NCBI RefSeq assembly: GCF_014805625.2
Contig: NW_023998414.1
Location: forward strand, 26,807,546-26,871,545
Direction of reading: 5' to 3'
DNA from: Glossina fuscipes
Taxonomy: Eukaryota > Arthropoda > Insecta > Diptera > Glossinidae
DNA: 64,000 nucleotides
Part shown: positions 1 through 13,001 of the stretch, piece after piece
Layout of the letters: the number at the start of each line of letters is the position of its first letter
How positions within the stretch are numbered: the stretch's first letter is position 1
Notes under the pieces: model-generated
What the model was told of the DNA's origin: nothing
The model's input: only the letters and a program-made list of their open reading frames with translations
The model's database searches: none
Translations under genes and position numbers: made by a program

Positions 1-1740
1 GAAAATAAAGAAAATCCGCCATGCTCATCTGATATTGTAGAGGTCGGCCGAATTTTTTTTTTTTATTTTTTTTTCTTAAGACTAAAATGTTGGATGAAAA
101 GGATTCGGTCCCAGCCGAATATAATTTTCTTATACATTTCTTTTAGGGGATTTCATCAAAGCAAAACTATTATTTGTGTGTTTGTGAAATTCAAAAGTGC
201 ACAAAACATAATCAAGTATTGCGTACGAATATATTTTCATAGTATGCTATAAAATTTTTCTTGTTGAACGAAATAAGCAGACTCCAGCAAACCGAACTGA
301 TGCGGCATCTTGTGTGAGTAATTTGAATGAAACTATTTTAATATAGACCGTAAAGATATGTAAACAGACAAACTAATTCTAATTTATATATGTCGCAGTT
401 TCTGATTTTTATCTCTTGTTAGTCCACATAAAGGAACATTTGGTTAGACGCATTGCATTGTTCAGGATTAATACTACCACCAACCAAGGTGAGATCGCAT
501 ATAAAGTCGAGCACGAAATAGATCAGTTCGTCAAATTTCTTTCCTTGCGGATGCATATACCAGTGTGTACTATATGCTCTGCTTACAGAATAATAATATG
601 ACTGAACTTGAGTTAGACAAAACCACACTTTCACTTTAGCGAAGAATTTATATACTGCATAGGAATGAAGGAAGTTGCACATTAACATTGGATCGCATAG
701 TATTAGTATTAAAACAATGAAAACGATCAACAAAACTAAATTATTTTTATCATATATTTTACAAATAGCGTACATATAACTGCTTAAATATATAGAAGAT
801 TTCAAAACTGCCCAATAGGTAAACACATGTGAGATATTTTCGTTTCGTTGCTAATGGTACAAATAAAATATCAAGTGTCCGCTCCTCGTTCCTCTTGTAA
901 GTGAACTTGTGTGATCGTTTATCTGACTTTCGAACTTGACGCTGCTAGTTTTATAAGAAGAAAATGAAGTTGAATTTTTCGCAACTACGCAAGTCTTAAA
1001 ATTAGGATCTAAATGCAATAATATATTTTCCAATCGGAAAGTTTTAGGCTTTCCTCGATTCGACCTTTGATCTCTAAGTTAAGTGTAAAAAGTAAAAAAA
1101 AAAAAAAAAAATTATTTTTTAGAAAAAGTCTCAAGATCACAATTGCGTTAACACATGAAGGAAAAAAAAGACGGGCAAAGGTATAAATAGACATACAAAA
1201 CCTAATTTACTTCTCTTTCCGTTGTGATCAAGAACATATTTTATTAGATAATAGTATGGTATTGCTGTGCTTTGCAAACATTTCATTTATTCTCACAGTG
1301 GGTATTAACCAGGTTCTCTACCAAATTTCTTATGAATAGATATCCATTTTAATGATTCGTGTACCGTTTTAGGTACACACAAAGCAGTTTAATAATTTCA
1401 AATAAATACTTTTTTTGTGTTTACGAAAAAAATATATTTATTTTTCGTAACTATAAATACTTGAAGCGCAAAATTGTCCCTTTAATAAAGCAAGTCTATT
1501 TTATAGGAGATAAAAATAATGTATGGAATGAGTACGAAGTAGAAAGTCCCTATGCAATTTGGAGGCGTTGATATAATTTCGATTTTCTATTTTAAATTGA
1601 GTGGTGGAAATTAAGAATTATATATTACCGAACCTTTATCATTAAAGGGACGTATTTTAATTACGGACAAATCCGCCGTATGTATCAAATATAAAGTTCC
1701 AAAAATTTTTCAACTCTTACTTCAATCATCACTTTTTGTA
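1..1740. other. AT-rich non-coding stretch, no gene
   Basis: I see no gene here. The open frames lack protein-like composition and shadow one another on both strands. A 6-bp inverted repeat (arms 103-108 and 115-120, ATTCGG/CCGAAT) followed by 'ataattttctta' resembles the terminal part of the dispersed repeat that recurs downstream, for instance near 24270 and 26925. An A-run lies at 1095-1112. The rest is unremarkable AT-rich sequence. Confidence 0.6.
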
Positions 1741-2683
1741 GCTTGTACTGGTAATGGTACAGGGCATATTAAATTTGTGCGGACGTATGTAACACACAGA
1801 AGGGCTTAAGGTAGACCCACCTTTTATTGTACCGATCTTCGATCAATCGAAGCCTGTCTGTCCGTCTGATATTTGTCCAAGTATATTTACATATGTCGCA
1901 ATTTTTGAGATATTTTTGTGAAGTTTGGTTTGGATCGGTACACTTCTCTCTATATAAGGCCCTATTTTTAAAACTCGTTATACGTAAAAAATTGTAATTT
2001 TGAAAATTTCTGAACAAAAGTAGCTAAGCAATAAAATTTTGGCACTTTAAATATGTGTGAAAATTTGGACCGCCTCGGACAATTTTTTTAGTCCCATCTG
2101 ATATAACGAAAACTAAGATTCATATGGCTAAAACGCTTAATTTGTAATGCCTTATGATGAAAATCAGATTATGCTAGTAATTCAAAATAAAAGAAATTAA
2201 CTGTGCTTTGGAAAACTTCGGCCTATTTTTTGGACCTCATCTTTTATAAGCCTTCTCACGAAAATTGACCCTTAAATAAGGCAGAGAAGTTTAAATTTTC
2301 ATATATTATGAAAACTAACATATAGAAGAAATTTGATATAAAATACTAACTCTACAAAATTTGGACCATGCATGCATCTATTTTTGTATCCAAGACTACA
2401 TAAGGAAAGTGTAAGTTTTATTATGTTATGATGAAAATTGGCCCGTAATGGTAATTTAATATAAAAATGAACTATGTTGAATTTTGAACACATAACCTCA
2501 ATTTTCGAATCTCTTGAGTACAATTATTTTTATGGAATTTTCGGAAATTTTCGTTTGCAAAGCAGTGTCATTTTTAATATACAGGGTATAAATTTTGTTC
2601 TCTATGGCAAAACTAGGAGTTATGTTTTACAATGCGGTGTAGGGTATTTAATAGTCGACGTAGGCCGGCAATAATGTTTTCAC
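1741..2683 (+). repeat. Dispersed gtccgtctgtc-type repeat, longest copy, with internal units
   Basis: The left part (1741-2010) holds 'tttgtgcggacgtatg' (from 1774), 'cagaagg', then 'ttgtaccgatc' and 'gcctgtctgtccgtctgat', then 'tttggatcgg' and 'tatataaggccctat'. The same blocks in the same order occur at 25520-25850 and, reversed, at 39100-39360 and 45570-45832. The right part (about 2141-2660) contains diverged units of roughly 110-175 bp, each around 'gaaaattgaccctta', 'aatttgatataaaatacta' and 'aatttggacc'. The terminal 'ccggcaataatgttttcac' (2663-2681) recurs at the end of the 15285-15801 copy. This looks like a decayed non-autonomous element; its class cannot be decided by eye. Confidence 0.7.
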
Positions 2684-3919
2684 TTGTTTGAAATTGAATT
2701 TATGAAGCACAGAGCTAATTAACGACTATAATATTTTACCGACAGTTAAGTGTCACGCCGTTTCTAACAGTGCCGTAAGCATCACTGAAGCGCATAAAGC
2801 AGTGATAACAACAATTGCTTTTTAGATTGTAACATGTCAATTTAGCGAAATCAGTTTAGCGTATGAATGCATTTTAGCGTGTACTGAAAACGGCACAGGT
2901 AAGAGGTAAAGAGAGTGTTAAAAATGAGCTTAGTTTTCTAAATTCATTTAAAAAAAAATGAACCAACATACATGCATTCAGGTTTTTACTTATGTGGGTA
3001 CTTAAAGTGCGGAAAGCCGTTTATCTGAAATTTGACAAAAATAAAACGTGAGCGTTTACATAAAACAATCCCTTTTTTTTGTTGCTTGAACTCCGTTACC
3101 ATTAGAGATCAAAATTCTGCCCAATGCAAAACAGACGTAAAGTCTTCGAAATCTGGGACATTGTGCCATCATGTTGAGAAAGTGTGTCAGTTTGAATTTA
3201 TTTGGTTGAAACAGCACGAAAATCGTCGGCACACGGTCGTTAAATTTTAGTTTGTCGAAAAAGTGGTTCAACGCACACTAGGGAATTTTATTTCGAAATT
3301 TATTTCGAAAGTAGTCAGCAATTTTGCACGACAAACGCATTTAAAGCTTCAAGTTTCAATTTCAAAGGCATTTTTTCGCTTTTGAACACTTCTGTTTGCG
3401 TAGAGGAAGGGTAATCGACTTACTGCACTTAAAACATTGAAACGTCAAACGTTTACGTTCGCAAAAACGAGTTTTTCACATTTTCAAAATTGCTCAAAAA
3501 TGATTGGATCTTATCTGCTAATAGCCTGCATTATGTGTTTTGATCATTTTTTCAGTTGAAAAACGCATTTGTTGAGAAAACTTTGTACAATATATGTTAA
3601 TCGAAGTATTTTCCATCATTGTGTACTACTTTTTCTCGTAACGTGGCGATACCGTGTAATAGGTAAAAAAGTCATAAAATTGATTACTAACAGGGAGGGT
3701 CTGCTACAAAATAAATTTCGAAAATTTCAGTTTTCTGTCTTTCGTTATTTATGAATAAAAAGGGAATTCCAATAAATATTTTGCAAAGAACCAGAGCTTC
3801 ATTCAGTTTACGATTCACTCTGAGCATGCGCGTTGACCAATATGTCCAATTTTCTATACAAACGTGCGTGCAAAAATGTCCAATGTTTCCAATGTCCAAT
3901 TTGAAGTCGATATCTTGAC

Positions 3920-4040
3920 TTTTGTGACCAGGCGATTATCAACAACATGCATTTCCCCGGAACAAACAAACGTATAGACGGACAAATGTGGCTAGATCGA
4001 TTCAGAAGCGTCCCGTCGGGTGTTGAAAACAGTGCGAAAA
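3920..4040 (-). repeat. Fragment of dispersed gtccgtctgtc-type repeat
   Basis: The + strand reads 'agacggacaaatgtggctag' followed by 'atcgattcag', the reverse of the gtccgtctgtc / atcgatctaagctt core seen in the longer copies. Only about 120 bp is recognisable. A similar fragment sits at 23090-23160, also reversed. Confidence 0.5.
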
Positions 4041-4061
4041 AATAGGTATCAAATCAACAAT

Positions 4062-4065
4062 TATA

Positions 4066-4099
<34 letters not shown>
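4062..4099. repeat. (TA)n microsatellite
   Basis: About 19 TA units interrupted by one G. Such tracts are likely to vary in length between individuals and have no strand-specific meaning. Confidence 0.95.
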
Positions 4100-4104
<5 letters not shown>

Positions 4105-4779
4105 AGACAGATATATTCTAAAGTCAGCTGAATATCCGCAGAAAGGTACGCGGTTCGTATCAGTGACCCATTGATTTGTTTTTCACATTGACTCGTAGTT
4201 TTATCTTTTTATGCATAGGCATGCGAGAGTTTTTACGTGGATTTTCTACATTCATCATAGGTCAAGATAATCGAAGCAAACCGCCCAACATTGATCAAAT
4301 TAGAATTGATTTTGAGAGAATAAGTTTGCAAATACACTTAATCCACCTATTCCGGTCGGTAAACGTAGAAAAAACAATTAAGAATATTTTGCAAAATATT
4401 TTTATACTTTATATAAAACTGGCCCCAGCTTCTGGGCATATAATCAAGAATTGATTGGACGAATGAATAGTTGTTCTGTATTGATATATTTAAGAATCTT
4501 CCTTGGCCGTATGTAGCTTTCTCATAAATTCGATTTAAATTAAAATCTTACATAAATATTTTTTATGATTTTTTAACCTTGAGCACATTTTAACACAACA
4601 AGTTTTCGATTTGTTTTGTAACCGCTTTTGTAGACCGTAACTAAGATTAGGTAATAATTAATTGAGAAAACAATTCAGTTCCGCATAGCATTGAAAATTA
4701 AAACTTCTCTTATCAGCCAATGAAATAGACTTTGAACGTAGGCCGTTTGTGATTTATTAGCATTATTTTTTTTTTTATT

Positions 4780-4788
<9 letters not shown>

Positions 4789-4810
<22 letters not shown>
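4789..4810. repeat. (TA)n microsatellite after a T-run
   Basis: A run of T broken once by A leads directly into (AT)n with one G interruption. Confidence 0.9.
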
Positions 4811-6193
4811 TCTTTTTCTCCAAGCGTAATACGGCTCCTAGCTATGCGTTAAGCATTCAATATAAATGAAAGCAAGTAACACGCAGAAAGGTTCGAAAAG
4901 TGATTTAAAAAATATATGTATTTAAAAAGAAAACACGCCCGCATATATTTTATGCAAATTTCAATATAAATATTTTCAAATAGACAGACATACGTCACAT
5001 ATATAGCTTCTATTGACATTTACAATATTAGAGATATAAGCGAAGTTGGAAATTATCAAGCAACGCAAAAGCAGACATGTATTCGATTTAGATCGAATCG
5101 TTTTAATACCCTACGCATACATATCTTATGTTTTGTTTTGTTTTTTTTTCGAACATACTGATATTATTATTATTATTATTAATACAGGTCCAGTCCCTAC
5201 CGCGACATAAAAAAGATCAATTGTACTCGCCCATGCTCCTCGCCTTCCAGTTTTAGAATTCTCATAGATAGCTATGTTTTTCAGGTGATATCTGAGGGAA
5301 TTATGACTCGTATGGAAACCGATTAGATCGCTCCTTTTCACTTTGAGTGGCTTATGAGCGGTATCGAAAGATTTAATAAATCTTTTAGCTTGTCCTTGTC
5401 CTACGGTTTGCGTCCAATGGAAATCCGAGTGTTTCTCCGCCCATTGCGATACAATACACTGATGTTAAAGAAGCATAAGAATTTCTTGTCTTTAACATAA
5501 CACTTGCGGTACCTATTCACGGGAGAAATAAATTTTTCATGTGTCACCTGAACCACACGACTGAAATTTTCATTTTATGCGAATGCGGAGCAGAATTGGA
5601 CGTCAATTGTTTAGCGAATATTTCGTAACGCCAGGCACGATATTATGCAACAAGCCAGGGAATCTGCAGAGACCTGCGAAAATCCTTAAACTGGAAGTCT
5701 ATCAGCGAGAACACGTGCAGTAGACTTTTCAGGTCGCGATAGGAAAATGCCAGTAGAATTAGTCAAGCATAAATACGTTGCCATTGTTGTTATTGCATAA
5801 CATAATCAAGTTAAAGCAATATATCCGGGAAGTAAAACAGTCAATATAATATGTATTGAAGGAGTATATGAAATAATATAAACCGGTCAGCCACTAATGA
5901 CATCTATTATGTTAAGGCTTTCATAAACTCCTACTATTTCCAATATAACCTCAACAATGGTCGGATAACTTCACTTCAAGATAGTTACGAGAGTTTATTA
6001 ATTACATTGCTCTAGAACTTCTAGGCTTGAGTTCAGTTATGTTCAAAGTGTCCTCCCACGGAGGAGCCAATGATTTCATTTGATTGATTGTTAGCGAATG
6101 TTGAAAAACATTAAACGTGAATTTTGGTCTGCTTTCCTGTGCTTTCACGATTGCAAAAGACTGATTGAACTGCACAGTGTCATTCTGAGCAAG

Positions 6194-6233
6194 ATATATA
6201 TAAATCTATATATATATATATATATGTATATAT
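6194..6233. repeat. (TA)n microsatellite
   Basis: Interrupted TA tract of about 40 bp in otherwise gene-free sequence. Confidence 0.9.
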
Positions 6234-9200
6234 TTCTTTGTTTTCCAAATATTTGATAAATTTAATATTCTCGCTCTGGTGAATGTAAAAATTACTTTCA
6301 TTATTGAATTAGAAATTAAGGGCGTTTTACTTACAGATAAGAAGGAAGTGAAACTAAAAGTATCCAATAATGATTGTTTGCCTTTATCTTTATCGTTAAT
6401 TATTAAAAAGCAATAAATTTTAATTAAAATATTCCTATGTATTTTATATAAAAATAAAATATTATTCGAGTTTGAAGCCTCATTATACTCCCGTCATTAT
6501 ACAGTCTATAATTGACTTCCTCTAGTTTGTGGTGGTGGAAAATTTCTATTAAAACAAACAAAAAAAGAACCAAAAAATTCTAATTTTTTTTTATTTTAAA
6601 TTTTAATATTTTTCTGCGGCATTCTTTTTTTCTTTTACATTTAAACTTGTTTAACAGTTGGTACATTTTTTAGTATATTTTCCTATATTTCATTTAACTT
6701 GTTTCTCTTAATTTTTCTACATAAACATACATTTTTTATTTTCATTTTCCAAGAATAAATAAATATATAACGCCTAATTGCCTTGTAATTGTTAAGCTTG
6801 TTAACATTTTTTGTTGCTTTCGTTCGTCCACTTGTTTTTGGGAATGTCACCTTAAGTAACATAAAGCAAATCGCACTTATTATCCGAGTTGTAACACATT
6901 TAAAGATTTTTTAAATAAATTTTATATAAAATTATTATATATTATGTGGGGTCATTTTTGAAGCCCAATACTTTTTCTTCACCTAGACAAAGAAATTTTC
7001 AATTTTTAAATCCTAAGCATTTCCAAACTATTATTGCAAGCACATTCCATATTCGGTTTAACGACATCGAATGAGACATGATAACCTATAGATTACTTTT
7101 GAAGATCGTTTATTGAAATTTGTATCACACACATAGCCTCGAAACCAATCCATTAAAAATATTGCTAATGTTTCTTAGCCTAATTACATCCGCACAGGCT
7201 TATAAAGCAATCATAGGCAAGCTTAGTTACGCACCTCATGTATGCCTCATACCTAGGGCAGCATTGCCAGCAAATAAGTAACTTGAAGTCTCGATTCTAT
7301 GGAAAGCTTATATAATTATATCCCTGCAATGTACTTCCTATTAACTCTTAACAATTATTGCTAGGATTTACGAGGCCGAGGCCGTTCCTTCTCTTTGTTA
7401 AAACATTGTATTATAACTACCCTATAACCGGGCCCAGCATAAGTCCACGTTTAGAAACAAAGTACAAGGTCGAGTGAATTGATCAGTATTACATTTGTCG
7501 GTTGTCCGTGTATCAGTCCAACATTAAGCGATGATTTGACTAGAAGGCTTTGTTAAAGCCACCGTATGCGAGCAAAGTAATACCCTTAAGGTAGCATAGG
7601 CAACGATTACGACACTTCGAAGACATTTGAAAATTAATCAAATCAGAAACTTATATTTGGCTACGGACTAGTCTTTTATATCCATTATATTTATTTTAAA
7701 CTAAAATATACAAACATTTATTGTTGTACCTTTGCTCTTGAAAGCAGGCATTTTCTTAGCATACATTGGGCTGTAGATATGCCCTTTAAGCGATTTTGCC
7801 GAATTTCATTACCCATCTGCTTTCTACCGAATTTAAAGGCAAGATTTTTCTTTTCGAGTCCGGTACAATGTCTGGCGCAGACATTACACAGATAGCTAAA
7901 CAAACAGACAGACAAACCTGCTTAAATTGACGCTGTTGACGGATGACCGGAGCGTCTTTTTGTTTCTTGCAAAAGTTTTGTCAAAATGAATACACCTTCA
8001 TTCTTCCAGGATGGGCCTTAAAACTTCTTGGAGATCTAACAGCATTTTAGACCAGATTTATAATAATCGTATCATTAGCTTAATCAATTTTTAAACTGTT
8101 TTTTTTTTTTTTTTTTCTGAAAGAGGGATGTTAAAGAAATAGATAGACTCAGTACACAACATACATATTTCGCTTAGAGATAATTTTTGTATATATATAT
8201 AGATATTTTTATTATTATTTTATTAATTATAACCTAACGCAGTAGGAATAGAATTAAAGTAGGTCAGTTTGAGAATCGAACTTCTTAATAGGTCGAAGAT
8301 TGTGTCCAAATCTCTAAAAATTGTAGAATTTTAATTTTCCTATTCGGCTAACAATCGTCTATTGCCATTTTTCCATAGAGCAGATTAAGAAGACATCAAG
8401 TAATCGTATGACTACTCGTTGACTACTCATAGAACGCGATAGAATAAAATGATCCCGACCTTTGTTTTGCTATCGTTCAATCTTATTCTGTTTCTTAATA
8501 ATTGATACACAAGTTTACATAATCACAATTCATGTCCTTTACTTTGTATAACAGGACGGATATAAAAAACCCAAAGTAAAAGTATTGACGCTCAAGAAAC
8601 AGTTCACGTAATATTTTCACAAATTTTCTGGTTGCATTATGAGCGAGTTACTCGAGTTACATAATTTTCAAAATTTTTTACAAAAATTCCAAAAAAAATG
8701 TATTACCTTGTCGCAACATATCAATTAATAATATTAGGGACTGAATCCTACTTATTTAGCAAGTGAAAATTCTCGAGCCGCAAAAATTTTAAATCATTTC
8801 GATCAATTTCGATTATCTTATCAATTTCAGTGCTCTTAGCAAATCAAGTTTTGTGATTTTTCATCAAAACGATTCGAATTTCTTCTCTTCTTCCTAGCTT
8901 GCTGGCCACACTATTCACTAAAAAATATTCAATATGAACGCGGGATTCTTTGGTTGTTGTTTGAATCCAAATAAAGTTAGCAAATAGTTTGATTGTAAAT
9001 GCATTTATATCTAGAGATATCAGAACCTTGTGTGTTGATTAAAAATTGCTTTTAATTAAAGTGAACATTCACTTGAAAAATGTTGTGGCAACTCTTTGCC
9101 GTTGAAAACAATAATTTGTCTACAGTTTCGTTGATTTTAAACGTGCAACAGTAATGCTGATCATCGTGGACGTCAGACAGCGAGAGTCGTGGTAGAAAAC

Positions 9201-9239
9201 AACAAAAAGGTGATTAAATAGCTGGCACCCTGAACATAT

Positions 9240-9541
9240 CGAAAAGGGCGTGCATTCGCTATTTTGCACGCAAATCCAGGCACAAGGAAGCTGTTTACTC
9301 AAAGTGGGACAAGCACGTCATATACGACGTCGATTCATGAACTGAAGTTTGAATTGCAGTCCCAAACACTCCAGATCCGGCCCCTTACCGATTGTTGCCT
9401 ATGTGCTATTTTCGAAAGCACGCTCTAGAAGAAAATATTGGGATCTAATGATAAAGTTCTTGCGGAATTTACAGCGAATGTACCTTGACAGGTAACGAAG
9501 TATTAAGGAAGCTGTGTAGTTGTTGGTGAACGAAGCCGAAT
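9240..9541 (+). pseudogene. Mariner transposase C-terminal relic
   Basis: This is a decayed mariner transposase, the DDE enzyme that cuts and pastes the element. One frame from about 9270 to 9488 reads ...LHANPGTR...SIHELKFEL...PLTDCCLCAIFEST, a stop (tag) near 9435, then KKILGSNDKVLAEFTANVP. Family knowledge: mariner C-termini have an 'HxDNAxxH' segment, then 'hELxFELLPHPPYSPDLAPSDy', then 'GxxFxSNeeViAE'. The order and spacing match. The catalytic HxDNA segment is corrupted (HANPG) and the SPDLAPSD segment eroded (IRPLTDC). A weaker in-frame continuation runs to 9541 before an A-run. The N-terminal two thirds are not recognisable. A second copy of the same family is at 58651-58944, with shared sequence upstream (9218-9248 versus 58650-58680). 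Confidence 0.75.
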
Positions 9542-9559
9542 TTCAAAAAAAAAAAAAAA

Positions 9560-12500
9560 AAAATTGCTTTACTGTTCAGTCCCGAGAATCATTGATCGAT
9601 GTATTATATGGTTGCTGTCTATAACGTTATCGTATATTTCAACTATATCCAAGAACTCAATTGCCGTAATATACAAATAATGTTCAGTGGTTATCATGGA
9701 GTGTTCTTTAGTTAAATTCTTGAGCTCATGAACTCCTGGTTGTTCGTAAAAATTTCTTTGTAATGCATATCAATAATTATTGCAGAACTTGGCAGGATTA
9801 ATACCGCAATCGATTTAGATATCTGCCTGTCCTACCTATTTACTTATTATAAACACAAAGCTTTGTTTCTTTTCTCTGTGACAACATTCTTTTCATTGCT
9901 AACATCCAACATTTAAGGGTCTGAAGCTGTTACTCTAACCCTTTAAGTCAAAGAAAAATCTTTGCTTTGTATTTAGAAATCACCTAAGTCGGATTAAGAG
10001 TTCATTTAAAATTAGCAAAGGATCATGAAGTACCGTTAATAAGGTAAAGCGTATAAGTATTGTTTTCAATTTATAGAATCATCAATAATTGTCTGCAAAA
10101 AAAATTTCTATAATACGATATGTACGATATACGATATACAAATTTTGCATGTAACTCCTCGTTATCTTGCAATCAGATATCAAACATAAACTAATGCTGG
10201 GTATTGATCGATTCGACGCAAGACGCAAAATACTTTGTTTCGTTTTTATTTTTTTGAATTATGTCCGTAAAGTTTCTTAACTTGAGAGTTGAAAAAAGCA
10301 AAAAGATAAAAAAAGAGTTTCTTGTATCTCCTTTATGCTCTAGAGTATTACAGATGTCTGTCTATCTGTCTGTCTATAATAATTTTTGGTTATTTAATAT
10401 TTTTCTCTTTGTTTTTCGATAAAAATTGTTTTCCTTAGACAACAGGTTTTTCTGCAGTTTTGTTTGTTTTTTTTTTTTTTGAGTGTTATTACACTTATGA
10501 CTTTTTTTTTGTTTTTTCTTTATTTTTGTTAGAAAAAAATCCACAACACAAAAAATTGCTTGTTTGGTGGTTATTTAATTAAATTGGGAATTATGAAGTT
10601 GTACTGTGCGTACAAAACTGTGTGTGGGTTGTGTGTTGTTGCTATTGACGTTTTTATATTTTATTTATTTATTTTTTGTTTTATTTGGTTATATTCGTTT
10701 ATTTATTAATTTTTTTTCTTTCTTGTTTCTTAAAATAATTTTCTGTTATTTATGAGAAGTAAAATACGATATACAAGCAAAATATAATTGTGCACATATT
10801 TGGAATAGTATTGAAAGTGTAATTTTAACACTTTGATAGATAATACTTTTTATTATTGCTGTTGTTGTTAGTGTCTTTATTGTTGTATATATCATATTAA
10901 GAGGAAAATAATAGATAAATGAATGCATATAAAAATGTCAACGTTTAACTGACTTAAATAATTTCATCTCTTAATGAGGAACGTAAAAAAAAAAAACGAA
11001 AAAAATCTAATTTTTTTTTTTTTTTTTTTTTTTTTAAATAAAAAAATCTTGTGAATCTTGAAGCTTAATCAACCATTGAAAGACTCAAATATACGGTATT
11101 TAAGTTTTTAGTACTTTAGTCACTCTACAAACCAGGCTGGCATTACCAAATCACCATTCAAAACGTTCACTTCTAAGTCGAGTATGGACTTGAAAAAATT
11201 GATTGCATTTTATTCATTTGCGATAGATTTAGAAGCCGAAATTAATTATTTCGAGCAATAAACATGACAATTACGACATAAGCAAAATCCTTTTTTAACG
11301 AAGAAGCAGGTTATGTTAGCTTGTATATAATTACCTATATCCACAACATCGAGATATATGCGATAAAGATTTTCTTTTTTTAGTGTTTGAATATCTCCAA
11401 ATTTTAGACACTATTGTGTCTCGGGCCCACAGAAGTCTTTAAAGCGAATAAACATAAGTGCTCGAGGCAGATATCGCAGATTAAACGCAAAATGAAAACT
11501 TTTTCAAAATTGACGTTTGAGACTTTAAATGCGTTTTCTCAAAACAATATTTTCCAGCAGATCATAAAAGAAAATAAAGAAAAAATGACCCAATTGCTTC
11601 GAAATATTTTAGTTATTATTGCTTATACAAAATTTTTGTTCACTTTGAAGCATAAAATTTCATAGGTGAAACCTTGGAATTTAATCTTGTCTTGTCATTT
11701 TTTTTTACATATTTATTCAGAGAATAAAATGTTATTATCTTTTAATGAGCAAGAAGCGTTGCCTTACAACGTTCATTTCCTAAATTCATTCAAATGTTCA
11801 ATACAAATATGATACGCGTCCGAAACTTCTTAAAATGTATATTCCGCACGATAGTCATGTTCTAAATTACGTTAAGAGAAAATCGGATAGATGAAAATCG
11901 GCACACGTTCTTTCACAAATCAAGCTCGTGGAAGAAGCGAACACTCTGCGGAGCAACATTTTTCAATTCATTTGATATTTGTGAAAATGCTCAGCAGAAA
12001 TGAGCAATGCAATAAGCGTTGAATGTTAAAATTTGATTCGAAAGAGCAAATGGACTCTTGGTCCCTGCTTTTGTGATATAAATTACGAATCTGTCTGGCA
12101 TGAAACACATGAGCACTTTTCTGTTAATTAGGTCATTTAAAAATGAAATAATAATGATGATGAAAACATATGCTAAAACATTAACATGTGTGTTACAATA
12201 ATTGTGTACGAATGTGTATCGTTTCGTACAATGTTAAAGGAAATGCAATACAAACATTTATTACTCTCAACGAATGTCATCAGTAAAAATACACAAGAAA
12301 CAAAAAAAAAAAAAAAAACCCATATTAAATTTGGTTGATATCAAAATTACTAGTTAATGGATGACGTAACAAAAATGCTGATATTTATATATTATGTCAA
12401 CGGTCAATAATTTCCGGGACTCAATGTAGCAAAATAAAAAAATGTTCTTTTCTTTTTTTTTTTTGAAAACTTAATTTCCTTCCATCGTCCTTTTAGACTG

Positions 12501-12662
12501 ATACTAGCAGGACAAAATTCTACAAAAATTTCGTTGCCTTTTGCACGCAACGATTTGTCGATTCTTTCAAAATACGTTACAGTTTTCTTGCTCTTTTGAG
12601 TTTAGCAAACAAATATCAGATTTAGAGAGCGCAGTGTTAGAGACACCTATTTGAACTTCAAT
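9560..12662. other. Gene-free stretch rich in T-runs
   Basis: No gene is supported. There are long T-runs around 10468-10480 and 11010-11035, A-runs near 10986 and 12306, and an AT-only feel throughout 10240-11050. The 83-codon open frame at 11414-11665 (+) is lysine- and isoleucine-rich, as expected from AT-rich sequence, and shows no motif. Confidence 0.55.
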
Positions 12663-13001
12663 TCAAAATTTTGCCATAGTAGGCCATCGATTTGTCACAC
12701 GATGCTTTTGTTTCACTTTGGGGTAAACGGATTTCTCATGCCTAAATTCGCAAACAAAATGGCGAATAAATAGCTTTCTTGATATCTTCAGGCTGCCAGC
12801 TATTTCTTCTAATTTGACTCTTCTATTATCGAGAATAATTTTCTGTGCATTTTTGCACCTCTTCTCTCTAGCATCATCATCGCTCAGGGTGTTCAGCATA
12901 ATTGCTCCCCATACGATCACATTTGAAATCGACAAACTATCGACAATTTGTTGTTCTTGACAGAGAAGAGTTGCCATAAAACTTTTCAAGCCGATATTCA
13001 C
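12663..13001 (-). pseudogene. Mariner transposase N-terminal HTH fragment
   Basis: The 112-codon open frame ends in a segment typical of the second helix-turn-helix of mariner transposases. Residues 51-74 read NAQKIILDNRRVKLEEIAGS then LKIS, and residues 81-105 read HFVCEFRHEKSVYPKVKQKH then RVTNR. Family knowledge: mariners have 'hhxxdrRvtxxeIaxxlxISxgsvxxIlxexLgmrKhxxxWVPrxLtxxQk' here, where the domain binds the terminal inverted repeats. The first ~50 codons do not match and may be unrelated flank. The catalytic DD34D domain, expected toward lower coordinates, is not recognisable before 12480. I infer an old truncated fragment. Confidence 0.7.

Larger units (their letters stand above)
2684..9239. 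other. Gene-free AT-rich stretch with simple repeats
   Basis: No gene is supported. The stretch holds a short reversed repeat fragment (3920-4040), three (TA)n tracts, T-runs, and at 7880-7930 a possible weak remnant of the same repeat family ('acagacagacaaacctgctt'). The block at 7140-7660 is slightly less AT-rich than its surroundings but shows no frame that reads like protein. The open frames at 4176-4454 (+) and 5126-5341 (-) have random-looking composition and no motif I recognise. Confidence 0.55.

Noticed and set aside
2886..2905. Ratchet point at 'cacaggtaagagg' on +
   Set aside because: The donor is good but no pyrimidine tract precedes the AG; the sequence upstream is purine-rich.
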